A stretch of DNA of 64,000 nucleotides from Elephas maximus indicus (lineage: Eukaryota > Chordata > Mammalia > Proboscidea > Elephantidae), in assembly GCF_024166365.1 (NCBI RefSeq), contig NC_064831.1:84456268-84520267 (forward strand), read 5' to 3'. Position 1 is the first letter of the stretch. Every line of letters starts with the position of its first letter. This document shows positions 30,927 through 41,999 of the stretch, in pieces. The translations under genes and the position numbers were made by a program. Below the pieces are notes generated by a model. The model worked only from the letters and a program-made list of their open reading frames with translations, did not search any database and was not told the origin of the DNA.

Positions 30927-31154
30927 ATTAGAAAAAACAAAAACAAAAAAAGCAGTTGGTGTGAAGCCAACTCCGCCTCACGACAACCCCATGTGTGTCA
31001 GAGTAGAACTGCAATCCACAGGGTTTTCAATGGCTGATTTTTCAGAAGTAGACTGCCAGGCCTTTCTTTTGAGGCACCTCTGGGTGGACTGAAACCCCCA
31101 ACCTTTCAGTTAACAGTCGAGTGCATCAATTATTTGCACCATCCAAAGACTCCT
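30927..31154 (-). mobile_element. AfroSINE, 'GAGTC' subfamily
   Basis: CAAAAACAAAAAAAGCAGTT tail, ACCCCATGTGTGTCAGAGTA core, TTCAATGGCTGATTTTTCAG middle and CCATCCAAAGACTCC head complement. Target duplication GCTTCTGAG / GCTTCTAAG at 30918-30926 and 31155-31163. Confidence 0.95.
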
Positions 31155-31163
31155 GCTTCTAAG

Positions 31164-31919
31164 GTAAGAGTCAAGGATTCAGGAGTAAGGTAGGGATTTT
31201 TAGGTGTATTTACCGTAGAGTAACTGGTTTTATGACAGTCTCACTCCCATATTTCCATTATATAAAGAGGGCTTGGGGCTAGGGGGTGGGCTATGAAGTG
31301 AAGGGAGACCAAGAAGAAAGTCAGAACCGCTAAGGGCTCTGCAGTCTGCTCTCATCCCCTGGGAGCAAGGGCAGGAAGAAAGAAGCCCCTGGGAACCTGA
31401 GATGTGATGCCAATCACACAGACCAGTGAGTGCACAGTGTCCCAGACGAAGCATCAGAGCAGAAGTCTCTCAGCAATAACAGGAATGTGGGGAACAACTA
31501 AAGTGGTGGGTGAGGAAAGCCCCTCTACAGCACCCCGTACATCTTGTGTAGGTCTCTTGGCTTCAATAGTATTTCAGTCTCTGTCCTTCAATCTGAAGAC
31601 GGCAGCTGGGAGTGAGGGGCTGGCCTGCTTGTGAGAGATCCTGGAGACAAGAGAAAGTGATTCTCCTTCCCCTCCTCTGCCCTGGTGAGCCCTGCTAAGA
31701 GACAAGAGGAGAGGAGAGGGAAAGGCTGAGGTGGGGTTTTCAACCAGACTGTGATGGATTTAATCTCAAATTAACCCCAAATCACGAGCCTTAACAAAGA
31801 GGAAGTTTGGGATGTGAAAAAGGAAGTAATTCAGGTCACCACAGTAACCTACGTGGAGACTGCTCATTTAGAACGTCACGTATCTGGTACATCAGTGCAC
31901 CATAAATTGGGATATTTCA
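31164..31919. other. Unique sequence, purine-rich in part
   Basis: No family recognised. 31630-31740 is rich in G and A (GACAAGAGGAGAGGAGAGGG). Confidence 0.5.
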
Positions 31920-32072
31920 AACTTGGTGGTGTCAAGTTGATTCCGACTCACAGTGACCCTATAGGACAGAGCTGAACTGCCCCAGAAGGTTTCCAAGGAG
32001 CAGCTGGTAGATTCGAACTCCTGACCTTTTGCTAACAGCTGAGTTCTTAACCACTGTACCACCAGAGCTCCT
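31920..32072 (-). mobile_element. AfroSINE
   Basis: GGTGTCAAGTTGATTCCGAC to ACCACCAGAGCTCC. Target duplication GGGATATTTCA / GGAATATTTCA at 31909-31919 and 32073-32083. Confidence 0.95.
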
Positions 32073-32256
32073 GGAATATTTCAGATAGTTGAAAAATGTC
32101 ACCAAAAATAACATAACACCCTGGACTGCACAAAATCATGTACACATATTTCCCCCTGCACTACTGTCCTCTTCTGCTATAACCTCCTTTTTACAAGTTC
32201 AAGGAAGCAGAATGCATGGTGAGGTGGGCAGCCATTTAACATGTGCCAAGGAAAGA

Positions 32257-32438
32257 AACTAGCTGCCACTGAGTCGAGTCTGAGTTATAGCAAGCCCATG
32301 TGAGTCAGAGTAGAGTTGTGCTCCACACGGTTTTCAGTGATTGGTTTTTCGGAAGTAGATTTTTAGGACTTTCTTCCAAGTGCCTCTGGAAGGACTTGAA
32401 CCTCCAGTCTTTCAGTTAGCAACACCACTCAGGGACTT
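32257..32438 (-). mobile_element. AfroSINE, 'GAGTC' subfamily
   Basis: ACTAGCTGCCACTGAGTCGA, CATGTGAGTCAGAGTAGAGT, TTCAGTGATTGGTTTTTCGG and CAGTCTTTCAGTTAGCAACA. The head is partly deleted between CAACACCACT and CAGGGACTT. Confidence 0.92.
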
Positions 32439-33521
32439 CACCAAATAAAGAGAGAGGCACTAAACACACCAACTAAAGCCAAAAGACAGAGCATGGGGGG
32501 AAGATTAGAAATGATGTGAAACAGGAAAGACTATCACTATGGCTACCACCTTGTCCTCAAAATACAAGTCTTGATTCAACCCAGTGCATAGTGGAAAGAT
32601 GGAAACATTTTGACAAGCTGTTTTGAAGCCTCGATCTTTAAAAATGCGTGTGCCTGAGTCAAGAAATAGCACATTGGTCTAATTGCACAATTGCAATTTA
32701 ATACAAGCTCCCAAATTTGACAAAGATCAATGTTTTAGTGTATTATATGTCTTGTGAACAGATGAGAAAAATACCTTTATCTGAAAATCTTAGGCAGGAA
32801 GGAGTGATACATTCTCATTTTGTAACGTTTATTTCCTCATAAAATTGATTAAAAGACTGTATTCAGCTTGCGTATCAAACTAAGTCAATAAAAATTCATT
32901 GATAGTCCATTACTATTTGACAAACTTTGTTGTAACCAATTTGGCTAAATCTTCACAAATCTCTGCCTCCTTGAGATGTTTCTCCTCTCCATCTTTCCAA
33001 CTTCATCACAAGGGATACATTATAAACTGACATCTTTCTCTTCCAGCTAATCCCAAATGGAGGGAAGAAAGAGCTTGACACCAATTTTAAGCTTTTATTT
33101 TTTTCCCTCACGTAATCATTTATTGCAGAAGAAAAATGGCCCTACAAAAAAATGGATTTTTTTTTCACCTCATGTTCAATAAATCCTAGGTACATTTCTC
33201 TTACTCTCTGTCCACTAGAGATATGCCTCTGTCAAGATTAATATTAAACTCAGCCCAAAGTTGAGGACCAGATTTGAACTATGAGAAATTCCTTACCGTG
33301 TCCCCACAGAGCTTTACGTTGTCTGCTAACTTAGGAATTTCCAGCTTGCCCTCCAAATACACACGCTGGGAGTGCATTCCTGTAACTGGCTGTGAGGTGA
33401 AACTCTTTTGAGCTCTGATTGGCAACACTGACAGAATTTGACTTTTTGATGAGCTATTTGATCTTTTATCCTACTGATCTTTTTCTTATGCTTTTTGCAA
33501 AATTTAGATCTCTCATATGAG
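32439..33521. other. Unique sequence
   Basis: About 1 kb with no repeat, exon or regulatory motif that I can support. Confidence 0.5.
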
Positions 33522-33817
33522 GCCTTGGTGGTTCAGTTTGTAGAAATTTTACCTTCCATGCAGGAGACTTGCCGATTTCCAGCCAATACAGCGAATCTTC
33601 AATACGTCAATGAATCTTCCAGACTAAGATGGACTAGACAGGAAGGGCCGACAATCTACTTCCGAAAGTCAGTCAATGAAAACCCTGTGGCTCACAATGG
33701 TCTGATCTGCAACTGGTCATGGGGATGGGATGCCGAAGGACTGACAATCTTTCATTCTGTGGTACGTGGGGTCCCCACAAGTTAGGGGCTGACTCAATGG
33801 CAGCTAACAACAATAAC
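33522..33817 (+). mobile_element. tRNA-Gly-headed SINE with RTE tail, copy 1
   Basis: 33522-33590 aligns with tRNA-Gly: GCCTTGGTGGTTCAGTTTGT (A-box region), ACCTTCCATGCAGGAGAC (anticodon arm) and CGATTTCCAGCCAATACA (B box and acceptor). The rest (CCAGACTAAGATGGACTAGA, CAATCTACTTCCGAAAGTC, TGGCAGCTAACAACAATAAC) is RTE-like. There is no coding capacity; it was presumably transcribed by Pol III and moved by RTE. Confidence 0.85.
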
Positions 33818-34386
33818 AATAGATCTTTTATAGTTGAAGTCCAGTCTAATGTTTTGAGAAGAGAATAACGTGACTTTTTTTAGTTCAGTTGTCCTCGACT
33901 TTTACTTTATCAGTAGAATACATTTAAAAAAAATCAGTAGATTGATAAAAGAGGTAAATTCAGATTGCCTTAGGTACAAACATATACTCACACAAAAACC
34001 CTTTACCGTACACTTTTTTAATTTCATGATAAAAATCTCAGAATAAAGGACAGTTTTTAAAATTAATATTAGCTTTATGTAAAACTTACTACATCACCCT
34101 TTCTCTTCTCATTTTGTTGCAGATTCATCCTGGCTATATAGCTGTTTGCAGCTCTGCCCTGGGGAACAATGGCTTTGGTGAAGAGATGCCGCCCTCTCCC
34201 ACACAGCTCTGAAGTGAGGAACAAGCAGACCGGGGCTTTCATCTCCACACTTTCTGTGCTGAATAAATGGGCAAAGCAAATCATTTCACCTTCAGAAGTT
34301 CACTTGTTCATTTACACTGCAAGATCATCAGTGATCTAGTTTACATCCTAACTGGGTGAAAGAATGCATCTAATAACAGGCATGAT
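33818..34386. other. Unique sequence
   Basis: No family recognised. Confidence 0.5.
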
Positions 34387-34592
34387 AGAGCCTGCGTGGC
34401 ACAAGTAGTTTGCAATCAACTGCTAACCTAAAGGTTGGCAATTTGAACCCACCCCAGTGACTTTGCAGAAGAAAGGTCTGGTGGACTGATTCTGTAAAGA
34501 TTAAAGCCAAGAAAACCCTACGGAGCAGTTCTACTCTATAACACAAGGGGTTGCCATGAGTTGGAATCAATTCAACAACCAATGTTTTTTTT
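34387..34592 (+). mobile_element. AfroSINE, plus strand
   Basis: GAGCCTGCGTGGCACAAGTA head, AGAAGAAAGGTCTGGTGGAC middle, CGGAGCAGTTCTACTCTATA core, ATCAATTCAACAACCAATG tail and T-run. Diverged. Confidence 0.93.
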
Positions 34593-34799
34593 AATTTTGT
34601 TTTGTTTTTAATACAGTATGTCTAGTTCAACATAGCAGTAAATATATTTGCTTTGCTTCGTGACCCACATGTCATTTCCTTCCTTGTAACCTTATGCAAG
34701 GAACATCAATGAACACTCCAGTGCAACATTGCCATTCATCTTCATAGTCATTTAATTCCAATTTGTTACCCAGTTTTGTGATTCCACTTTTATATATAT
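34593..34799. other. Unique spacer
   Basis: Nothing recognised. Confidence 0.5.
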
Positions 34800-35603
34800 A
34801 TTTTACATTGCATTGTGCTTTAGGTGAAAGTTTATAGTGCAAAGGAGTTAATACACACATCGTTTTGTCACATTGGTTGTAATCCCCACAATGTGTCAGC
34901 ACTCTATCCTTTTTCACCCTGGGTTCCTGTGTCCATTTGTCCAGTTTTCCTGTTCCTGCCCTCTCATCTTTGCTTCTGGGTAAGTGTTGCCCATTTGGTC
35001 TTGTACACTTGATTGAACTAAGACATACGTTCCTCATGTGTGTTACTGTTTGTTTTACAGGCCTGTCTAATCTTTGGCTGAAAGGAGGACTTCAGGAGTA
35101 GCTTTAGTTCTGAGTTAGCATGGTGTCTGGGGGCCATACTCTCAGGGGTTCCTCCAGTCTCTGTCAGACCGGTAAGTCTCATCGCTTTTTGTGAATTTGA
35201 ATTTTGCTCTAAGTTTTTCTCCCGCTCTGTTCAGGACCCTGTCAGAGTGGTTGGTGGTGGTAGTTGGGCACCATCTAGTTCTTCTGGGCTCAGGCTGGTA
35301 GAGGCTGTAGTTCATGTGGTCCATTAGTCCTTTAGACTAATATTTTCCTTGTGTCTTTGGTTTTCTTCATTATCTTTCGCTCTGGACTGGATGGGACCAA
35401 TAGCTATATTTTGAATGGCCATTCATAAGCTTTTAAGACCCCAGATGCTACTCACCAAAATAAGATGTAGGACATTTCCTTTACGAACTATGTTATCCAG
35501 TTGACCTAGATGTCCCCCAAGACCAAGGTCCCCAGCCTTCAGCTCCAATAACTTAGTCCCTCAAGGTGTTTGGATGTGTCTAGGAAGCTTCCTTGACTTT
35601 TTC
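34800..35603 (-). mobile_element. L1 3' UTR, afrotherian type
   Basis: On the minus strand the end is TATAAACTTTCACCTAAAGC...TTTTACA-like. Upstream are TGGTGCCCAACTACCACCAC, CATTCAAAATATAGCTATTG and CTAGACACATCCAAACACCT. The last joins the same L1 3' UTR block present at 26780-26850. The left frames (34672-35037) are UTR, not coding. Confidence 0.85.
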
Positions 35604-35663
35604 TTTTTCTTTTAATAACAAGTATATCAGGTGTAGCATCTCTCTTTGGTTAGTATTAGCCAT
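35604..35663. other. Unique spacer
   Basis: Short pyrimidine-rich interval between the L1 and the candidate piggyBac end. Confidence 0.5.
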
Positions 35664-36425
35664 TTAACTCTTTTGTGAGTGAATTATTATTATTTTTTAT
35701 TTTTGGGTGATGCTATTTTTTTTTTTTTTTACTAATGGAATGAATGCTGAATTATTGTTTGTTGGCAGTTTTTTATTATGTGAGAAAATGGTGTGCCGAT
35801 TGTAAGTGGGACATATCAGTCCCATATTCCAAGATGCACATCACATATATGTGACATATGGGTCCCATGGCTCATCACACTTCCCGTCTACACTTGAGCC
35901 ATAAAATATCTTACTCAACTTTCCAAAAATACACACTAAGTAAACATTGCACTTGCTGCACATAATTGCTATCAGTGTGATTTAGAGTGGGCCACATTGG
36001 TCCCATGTTCCATGAGCACATCACATTTGTGGGGCACACTGATCCCATGGCCCAGGAAGTACATCACAAACTGTTTTCACCCCAAAATAACTCATTTCCT
36101 TGAATATTTCTGAATGCTGGTAACCATACCTTGCCAAGAACACAAAGGAAATAGTAAACATACTTGCAGGCCTCATCTCACTGTTCAGAAACCAAAAGAC
36201 ACAAAAGTTTCACACAATCACTCCTCTGGGAAGGTTCCCCTCATACAAATGGCTCTCAACACTCAAATGTGGTGCAGACCAACTCCCTTGTTCTTTAGGC
36301 AGTTGCACCAATATCCACCACCACACCAGAACATACTGAAGTGGTTCAAAGGCCTGCCAATAAACCTCCAGGGGTGGAAAAATGTAACACGGGCATATAC
36401 ACCTCCTGGCCCCTCAAAGGATTAA
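35664..36425. mobile_element. Candidate piggyBac (Looper/MER85-like) non-coding element
   Basis: TTAACTCTTTTGTGAG at left and, in reverse, TTAATCCTTTGAGGGG at right are imperfect inverted ends that begin with the piggyBac target TTAA. Inside, four subrepeats of a GTGGGACAYATYGGTCCCAT type begin at 35806, 35851, 35987 and 36029, followed in most by a CACATCACA block. It has no transposase. The assignment rests on memory of the Looper style. Confidence 0.55.
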
Positions 36426-37602
36426 ACCAATTTTGATGGTGTTCCCACTTGACCAAGAGCTAGAAAACTGGAGTTGAAAAAATCCTCAATTAAATCCTGA
36501 TCATTGCTATCTGAGCTGCAGAGAATTATTGTGGACATTTTAATTTATTCTTACTTTATAAGCTAACCATGAACATAGAACACTGAATCACAAAAAAAGA
36601 GCCCATTAGGAAAAGTTCCAAGTACAAACGTTCCAAGTACAGATATCCTATCCACCTGTTGATATACACACTTTGCTTTTGAAAAGATTATTTTAATTGA
36701 TTTTAACTTTTATGCCTAAGACTCTCACCATGACCTTTACTTAAAAGACAATTTTTAGGTGACAAAAAATTCCTCTGAGGCATTTTGTACTACTTCAAAC
36801 AGGCAAAGGGCTAGCATCAAAAAAAGGTCCTTGTACCAAGTTGAGAACATTTTATCCAAATTAAATTAATTCTGTGAGAACCTGCTAAATGCAAAGCATT
36901 ATGGGAAAAACTTCCCTTGATTTTCTTACTGTCTCTTCTGTTCAGAGAGAATAGTTTCTTTTGTCCTTTTATTTGAAAAATTGTCCCTAATTTTTTCCAC
37001 TCAAGAAACCTGAGTTTGGGATCTGTGTTGCACTCTCTCTGGCTCCATCCTCTCTGGCCTGGGTTTCCCTGAGCTTCTTTGGTTGAAGCATGGAACCAAA
37101 GACCTTTTCCTCCTGTGTGGTTGGTGATTGTGCTTGGAGACTCTCTAAATGGCATTAGTTGAGGAAAACTACAACCCTTCAAGTGTATATCTGAGCATCT
37201 AGGAAGCAGGAATTTAATCACTGAGTTTTTGTCTGTGTATTCCTTAACTGATTAGATTTGTGACTCACATTGTACCCCCTAAATGATAACCAGATATTGA
37301 ACATGTTAATTTATGCTGGGAGTGGAGAGAAGCACCTCCAGTAGCTTCAGAGACCACAGAGGTAGTGAAAATGTGGTAAGTGGTGGAGACTCAGGTAAGA
37401 CAGTAAAGGATGGTGGAGGACTGCAGGTGTATGCTCATTCCATTTCTAAAAACACTTTGCTAACCAAAGCCTATTGGATGATCTGAGTATTCTGACTCTA
37501 GCTTTTTATTTTAATTACTTGCAATCTACCACACACACACACTCATTTCTCTTCCCTTTTTCATTTTTTTTCCATTGCTCTTAACATCTCGTAAGACACT
37601 AT
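36426..37602. other. Unique sequence
   Basis: No family recognised. The minus-strand frame at 36817-37221 shows no domain. A short (CA)7 lies near 37531-37544. Confidence 0.5.
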
Positions 37603-37760
37603 TAAAAAAAACCGTTGCTATTGAGTCGATTCCAATTCATCACAACCCTATAGGACATGGTAGAACTGCCCCATAGGGTTTCCAAGGAGCAGTTGGTGGA
37701 TTCAAGCTGCTGACCCTTTGGTTAGCAGCCAAGCTCTCAATCTCTACACCACCAGGGCTC
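37603..37760 (-). mobile_element. AfroSINE
   Basis: A-run, CCGTTGCTATTGAGTCGATT, CCTATAGGACATGGTAGAAC, ACACCACCAGGGCTC. CACTAT on both sides (37597-37602, 37761-37766) is the probable target duplication. Confidence 0.95.
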
Positions 37761-37794
37761 CACTATGTAACATATTTATTTTTGTTGCTTGTTT

Positions 37795-37935
37795 TTTTAG
37801 TCTCTCCCCCAGCCCCCTTAGAATTAAGCTACATGAGGGCAGGGGATTTTGTCTGTTTTATTCACTTCTGAATTCCCAATACCTACAAATGTCCCTTCCA
37901 TGTAACAGGAGTTTAAATATTTATGAACCCATTTA
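37795..37935 (+). mobile_element. L2 LINE 3' fragment
   Basis: AGAATTAAGCTACATGAGGG, CAGGGGATTTTGTCTGTTTT, ATTCACTTCTGAATTCCCAA match the L2 segment 'agactgtaagctccatgagggcagggac...ttgttcactgctgtatccc'. Confidence 0.75.
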
Positions 37936-37954
37936 TACTCTGGCCCATTACTAC

Positions 37955-38347
37955 TCAGATATTTCAAATATCAAGGTCACCCATGGTGGACTGGTTTCAG
38001 TGGCGCTTCCAGGCTAAGACATTAGAAAGAAAGGCCTGGAGATCTACTTCCAAAAATTAACCAGTGAAAACCCTATGGATCACAACAGATCATTGTCAAA
38101 TTCATTTTCTTTGGACACATCATCAGGAGACATCAATCACTAGAAGAGGACATTAAGTTCGATGAAGTGGAGCCAAGGAGGGTGAAGGAGGCTCTTAGTG
38201 AGATAGAACAGAACAACAGCCAAAGCGATGGACTCAAACATGCTGGTGAGACTGAGGATGACACAGGGCCAGGCAACATTTCCTCTGTTTGTTGTACATA
38301 AGGTTGTCCAGACTCAGAGTCGACTCAACAGAAGCTAACAACAGTTA
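37955..38347 (+). mobile_element. Internally deleted RTE derivative
   Basis: The 5' UTR-type block (CAAGGTCACCCATGGTGGAC, GAAAGGCCTGGAGATCTACT) joins directly at about 38100 to the C-terminal/3' block (TTTGGACACATCATCAGGAG to AAGCTAACAACAG). The whole endonuclease and RT region is missing. This is a non-autonomous form. Confidence 0.85.
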
Positions 38348-39512
38348 AAATGTTCAGGAGAGACACAGAGCGCTTACCTGGAGGAGGGCTCCCACCTGGC
38401 CCTGCCACAATGCAGACGCCAGAGATTGTTCCTGTGTCCTTCCCAACTGAGGCCCCCTGTCATCACTACACGCCAGGCAGCACATACAAACCGATCAGGG
38501 GAACATCAGGAGAAGTGGGGTGTTTTTTTTTTTTTTTGCCATTCTTGAGCTAAGGCAACTTTGGATCTGAATATAAGTTGATATTGGTGTCTATTATTTT
38601 TTAATTATTTGGCATTCAAAACATAACCTGAAACTACTATATTGGACAGTTCCCTAAAATACTTGAGGCTTACAAATGTACAGTTGAGAAAATACTGTGA
38701 AAATAGGCACCAAACAGTAGTATTTCTTACAAATAAACTTGGGGGAGCAGAATGTTGCTGAAGATGGAGTGTTGCTCACTGGTCTGCGAAATTTGGGACC
38801 TGCATCTAGTTTATAATGAGAAGTCAGCTCTCTTTGGCCCAGTTCCATCTGTAGCAAGCATCACAGACGGAAGGCCTATGGGCTTCACCTGGAAAACAAA
38901 TGTGTTTAAATTGGCCAGTGGAGTGTTGGCCTCATATGTTCATGTCAACATTTAAAAACCTACAGGGTTCACATCAAAATCCAGGTTATTGTCAGTTCTT
39001 GAAAAATTAGATCTGGCAACACCGGACAAAAAAAAAAAGGCAGACTACAATTCCCTCAGTGATAACATCTATCAAAATCACCCTGCTGAGACCGCTTTCG
39101 ATTTTTTTTAGGCATCTTGTTTCATTTGTTAATATCACCTGCTTGGTCTATATTTTAGAGTATGATTGCTAATCTGTTAGTAATCTCTGCTGATATTCTT
39201 GTACCTAGACCATTGTAAAGACTAATAGCATGCCAAGAGACAGAATGACTGAGCAAACATCAACTTCAGCATGAAGCAACTAGACACCAAACTCTGTGTA
39301 CCAGACAGTAGAGTTCCAAGGCTACCGAGCAATCCTCTCCACTGAGGAACTGCTGCCAACTCCCATGAGGAGCTGAACTCTGCACTGTGACTCCTTTGTC
39401 ATTTTGTTCTGATGAACCTCATCTGGGACTTTCCGCAACCCAGGCTGCCCATCTTTGGCTGCTCATTTACTTTTATCAGTGCAATGGATGCTAAATTGTG
39501 ACAGAAAGATTA
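38348..39512. other. Unique sequence
   Basis: No family recognised. T-run of about 16 at 38522-38537 and A-run of 11 near 39028. Two overlapping frames at 38654-38955 show no domain. Confidence 0.5.
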
Positions 39513-39713
39513 CTGTCGTTAGGTGCTGTCCAGTGAATTTCAACTCATGGTGATCCCACGCCACAGAGTAGAACTGCCTGATAGGGTTTCCTAGGCTGTA
39601 ATCTTTACAGGAGAATATAGCCGGGCCTTTCTCCCACAGAGCACCTGGGTAGGTTCAAACTGCAACTTTCAGTTAGCAGCTGAGCACTTACCCATTCCAC
39701 TACCAGGGCTCTT
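39513..39713 (-). mobile_element. AfroSINE, long form, with TSD
   Basis: GTCGTTAGGTGCTGTCCAGT tail (RTE-like, GTTAGGTGCTGTCC), TAGGCTGTAATCTTTACAGG middle, CACTACCAGGGCTC head complement. Perfect 14-bp TGACAGAAAGATTA at 39499-39512 and 39714-39727. Confidence 0.97.
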
Positions 39714-39740
39714 TGACAGAAAGATTAAAAAAAAAAAAAA

Positions 39741-39810
39741 AGACAAAACTGTTGTCATCGAGTTGATTCCAACTCATAGCAACCCTATGATCCCAGCGAT
39801 TCCGACTCAT
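39741..39810 (-). mobile_element. Two short AfroSINE tail pieces
   Basis: CTGTTGTCATCGAGTTGATT, CCAACTCATAGCAACCCTAT is one truncated tail. Just after it, CAGCGATTCCGACTCAT repeats the tail's first part again. The pair looks like a rearranged single tail. Confidence 0.75.
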
Positions 39811-39839
39811 ATTTATAGACCCTATAAGGGTCTATAAAT
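39811..39839. repeat. Perfect 13-bp inverted repeat, 3-base loop
   Basis: ATTTATAGACCCT and AGGGTCTATAAAT are exact reverse complements separated by ATA. It directly follows the SINE tail pieces, whose next expected bases include GACCCTATA, so the arm was probably copied from SINE sequence. Confidence 0.97.
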
Positions 39840-39924
39840 GCTCCAATCTGTTTGTTCTTAAGTACAGACATCATAGCGGCTATAGTCCTATAAATTTAGC
39901 TGTTTTCCACCACCCGTTTGTTTG

Positions 39925-40302
39925 TGGTGCTGTGGTGGCTTGCACATTGCTGTGATGCTGAAAGGTATGTCACCTTATTTGAAATACCAGCAGGGTCACC
40001 CATGGTGGACAGGTTTCAACAGAGCAACCAGACTAAGACAGAGTAGGAAGAAAGGTCTGGAGATCTACTTCTGAAAATTAAAAAAAAAAATCCTATGGAT
40101 CACAACAGAATATTGTCCAATATAGTGCTGGAAGAGGGGCCCCCTAGGTTAGAAGTCACTTAAAATATACAGTGACCGAAACGACGGACTCGGGCATACC
40201 AAGGAATGGTAACGATGGTGCAGGACTGGCCATTGTTTCCTTTTGTTGTGCATGGAGTCGCTATGCATCAGAGCTGACGCAAGAGCAACTAACAACAATC
40301 TG
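39925..40302 (+). mobile_element. Internally deleted RTE derivative
   Basis: GTGCTGTGGTGGCTTGCACA, ACCAGCAGGGTCACCCATGG, TTCAACAGAGCAACCAGAC (5' type) joined near 40170 to ATGGTGCAGGACTGGCCATT, AGAGCAACTAACAACAATC (3' type). Same architecture as 37955-38347, but with a different deletion point. Confidence 0.85.
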
Positions 40303-41136
40303 TGTTTAATTGCACATGATGTAGGCGGTCCTCTTTTGCAGAGTAAAATTTGCAAAGCTGTGTGATGCAAGCATTTTTCACCCTGGAAAAAGCCATCTTT
40401 ATTTTGTGTTCTCTTGGCTTTGGATCTCTTTCTGTGCCACTCTGAGGTGCACCAAAGCCATGGAAAAAGCAGCTTCCAGATTGACGCCCACCCCCCGCCC
40501 CGAAATACAGAAACCAAGGATTTTATGGTAATTTTTGTCTCACTTGTAACCTCTCTCTTCCAACCCCCCTCATGATTTCACTGATTACTCGCATCAGTCC
40601 GGTATGTACGAGCTGCACCTACTTACCTGGAAGAACCTGTTGGCCAGAGTGAGCTTCATAAGGTGTCTTCAGCCGGCTGCTAGAACACTGATGTCCACAC
40701 TGTGGCGCTGTGGTACACACACTTCATCTTCAGGGCCCTACTGAGTTCACAGGGAAGAAGCGGGCTTGCTGGGTAGAGGAGGGCCAGAGTGAGCAATGGG
40801 ACAAGTGGGCAGCAGTTCAGTGCTTGTACTTAGGAAACCCAGACTAGAGCCAAGCGGAGATTTACAACCACAACAAGGGGAGAACTACCCAGGCAGAAAA
40901 CATAACTTAGAGGAATTTCAAATGAGCAAAAGTCACCACTTAACCCAGGCTATTTTTTGACCCAAAGCCTCTTAAGGTAAATGGAATTATATTTCCCAAG
41001 GACCTTTTCTAGCCAAGACTGTAGAGAACAGTCACTTGGTTTTGCAATCTGGAACATTACAAGTTTACATTCAGATGGCAGTTTACTCTTTTGTGACTTC
41101 TAAAATTCTAAGACCCAGTGATTTCATAGACAACTC
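40303..41136. other. Unique sequence
   Basis: No family recognised. A C-rich patch (CCCACCCCCCGCCCC) lies at about 40487-40501. Confidence 0.5.
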
Positions 41137-41243
41137 AAAAAAAAAAAAAAAAAAAAAACCCAAACCCACTGCGGTCAACTCAATTCCAACTCACGTGACC
41201 CTATAGGACAGGGTAGAATTGCCCCATAGGGTTTCCAAGGAGA
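41137..41243 (-). mobile_element. 5'-truncated AfroSINE with long A-tract
   Basis: A22 at 41137-41158, CAAACCCACTGCGGTCAACT, CCCTATAGGACAGGGTAGAA, GGTTTCCAAGGAG. The tRNA head is absent. Confidence 0.93.
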
Positions 41244-41999
41244 GAGTATCTTGGCCTTGATCCTAACTTTAAAGAGAATGGCTCTAACATTTCACTATTG
41301 AGTATACGGTTTTTTGTAGGGTTGAACTGGATAATGTTAACATGTAAAAATTTTTAACTCTATACTTAGTGTATGCAGGGGTGTGTGTGTGTCTGTGTAA
41401 ATCTTGAATGGGTGTTGGATTTTATCGAATTTTTTTTCCATCTTATTAAGTATAGATAGATAGATAGATAAGGTCCTTTAATTAATCAATGTAGCGAATT
41501 GTTCATAGGTTTTTTTTTCCCCCCTCAAGTTAAATCAGCCATGGGTTCTCATGATAAATCCACCTTAATTATAATGGCTTTAAAAATAATAAAACAGTAG
41601 CTTCGGTTTACTCATACTTATTCAGAATTTCTGAGTATATGAGCGACACTGCCTTAAAACTTTTTTTTTTATTGTTCTTCTGCAGTTTAAGTGTCAAAGT
41701 TCTTATTGGTTTCATGAAATAAATTAGGGAACCTTCCTTCCTCTTCTATTCTCTGAAATACTAAGTATGAGATAGAGATAATCTATTTCTTGATTTTTTG
41801 CAAGAATTGGCTCCTAAGATATCAGACCTAGCTGTCAATTGGCGGGATTGATTTATATTTCCTTATTTAAGAATTTTATAATGGTTCCATGTCCATTCTA
41901 ATGTCTATTTCTTTTTGAATCACATTTGCGGTAAGCTACAAATATAATTAGAACATTTGATAGCTATAACCAGAAATAATTTATATAAAATTTATCCAT
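41244..41999. other. AT-rich sequence with small simple repeats
   Basis: (GT)n-like tract near 41378-41398 and (TAGA)4 near 41453-41470. Nothing else recognised. Confidence 0.6.

Noticed and set aside
34672-35037. 121-residue minus-strand frame
   Set aside because: It covers the L1 3' UTR and adjacent sequence; L1 3' UTRs are non-coding.
36114-36425. 103-residue frame
   Set aside because: It lies in the candidate piggyBac element; no similarity to a transposase (no DDD-type context seen).
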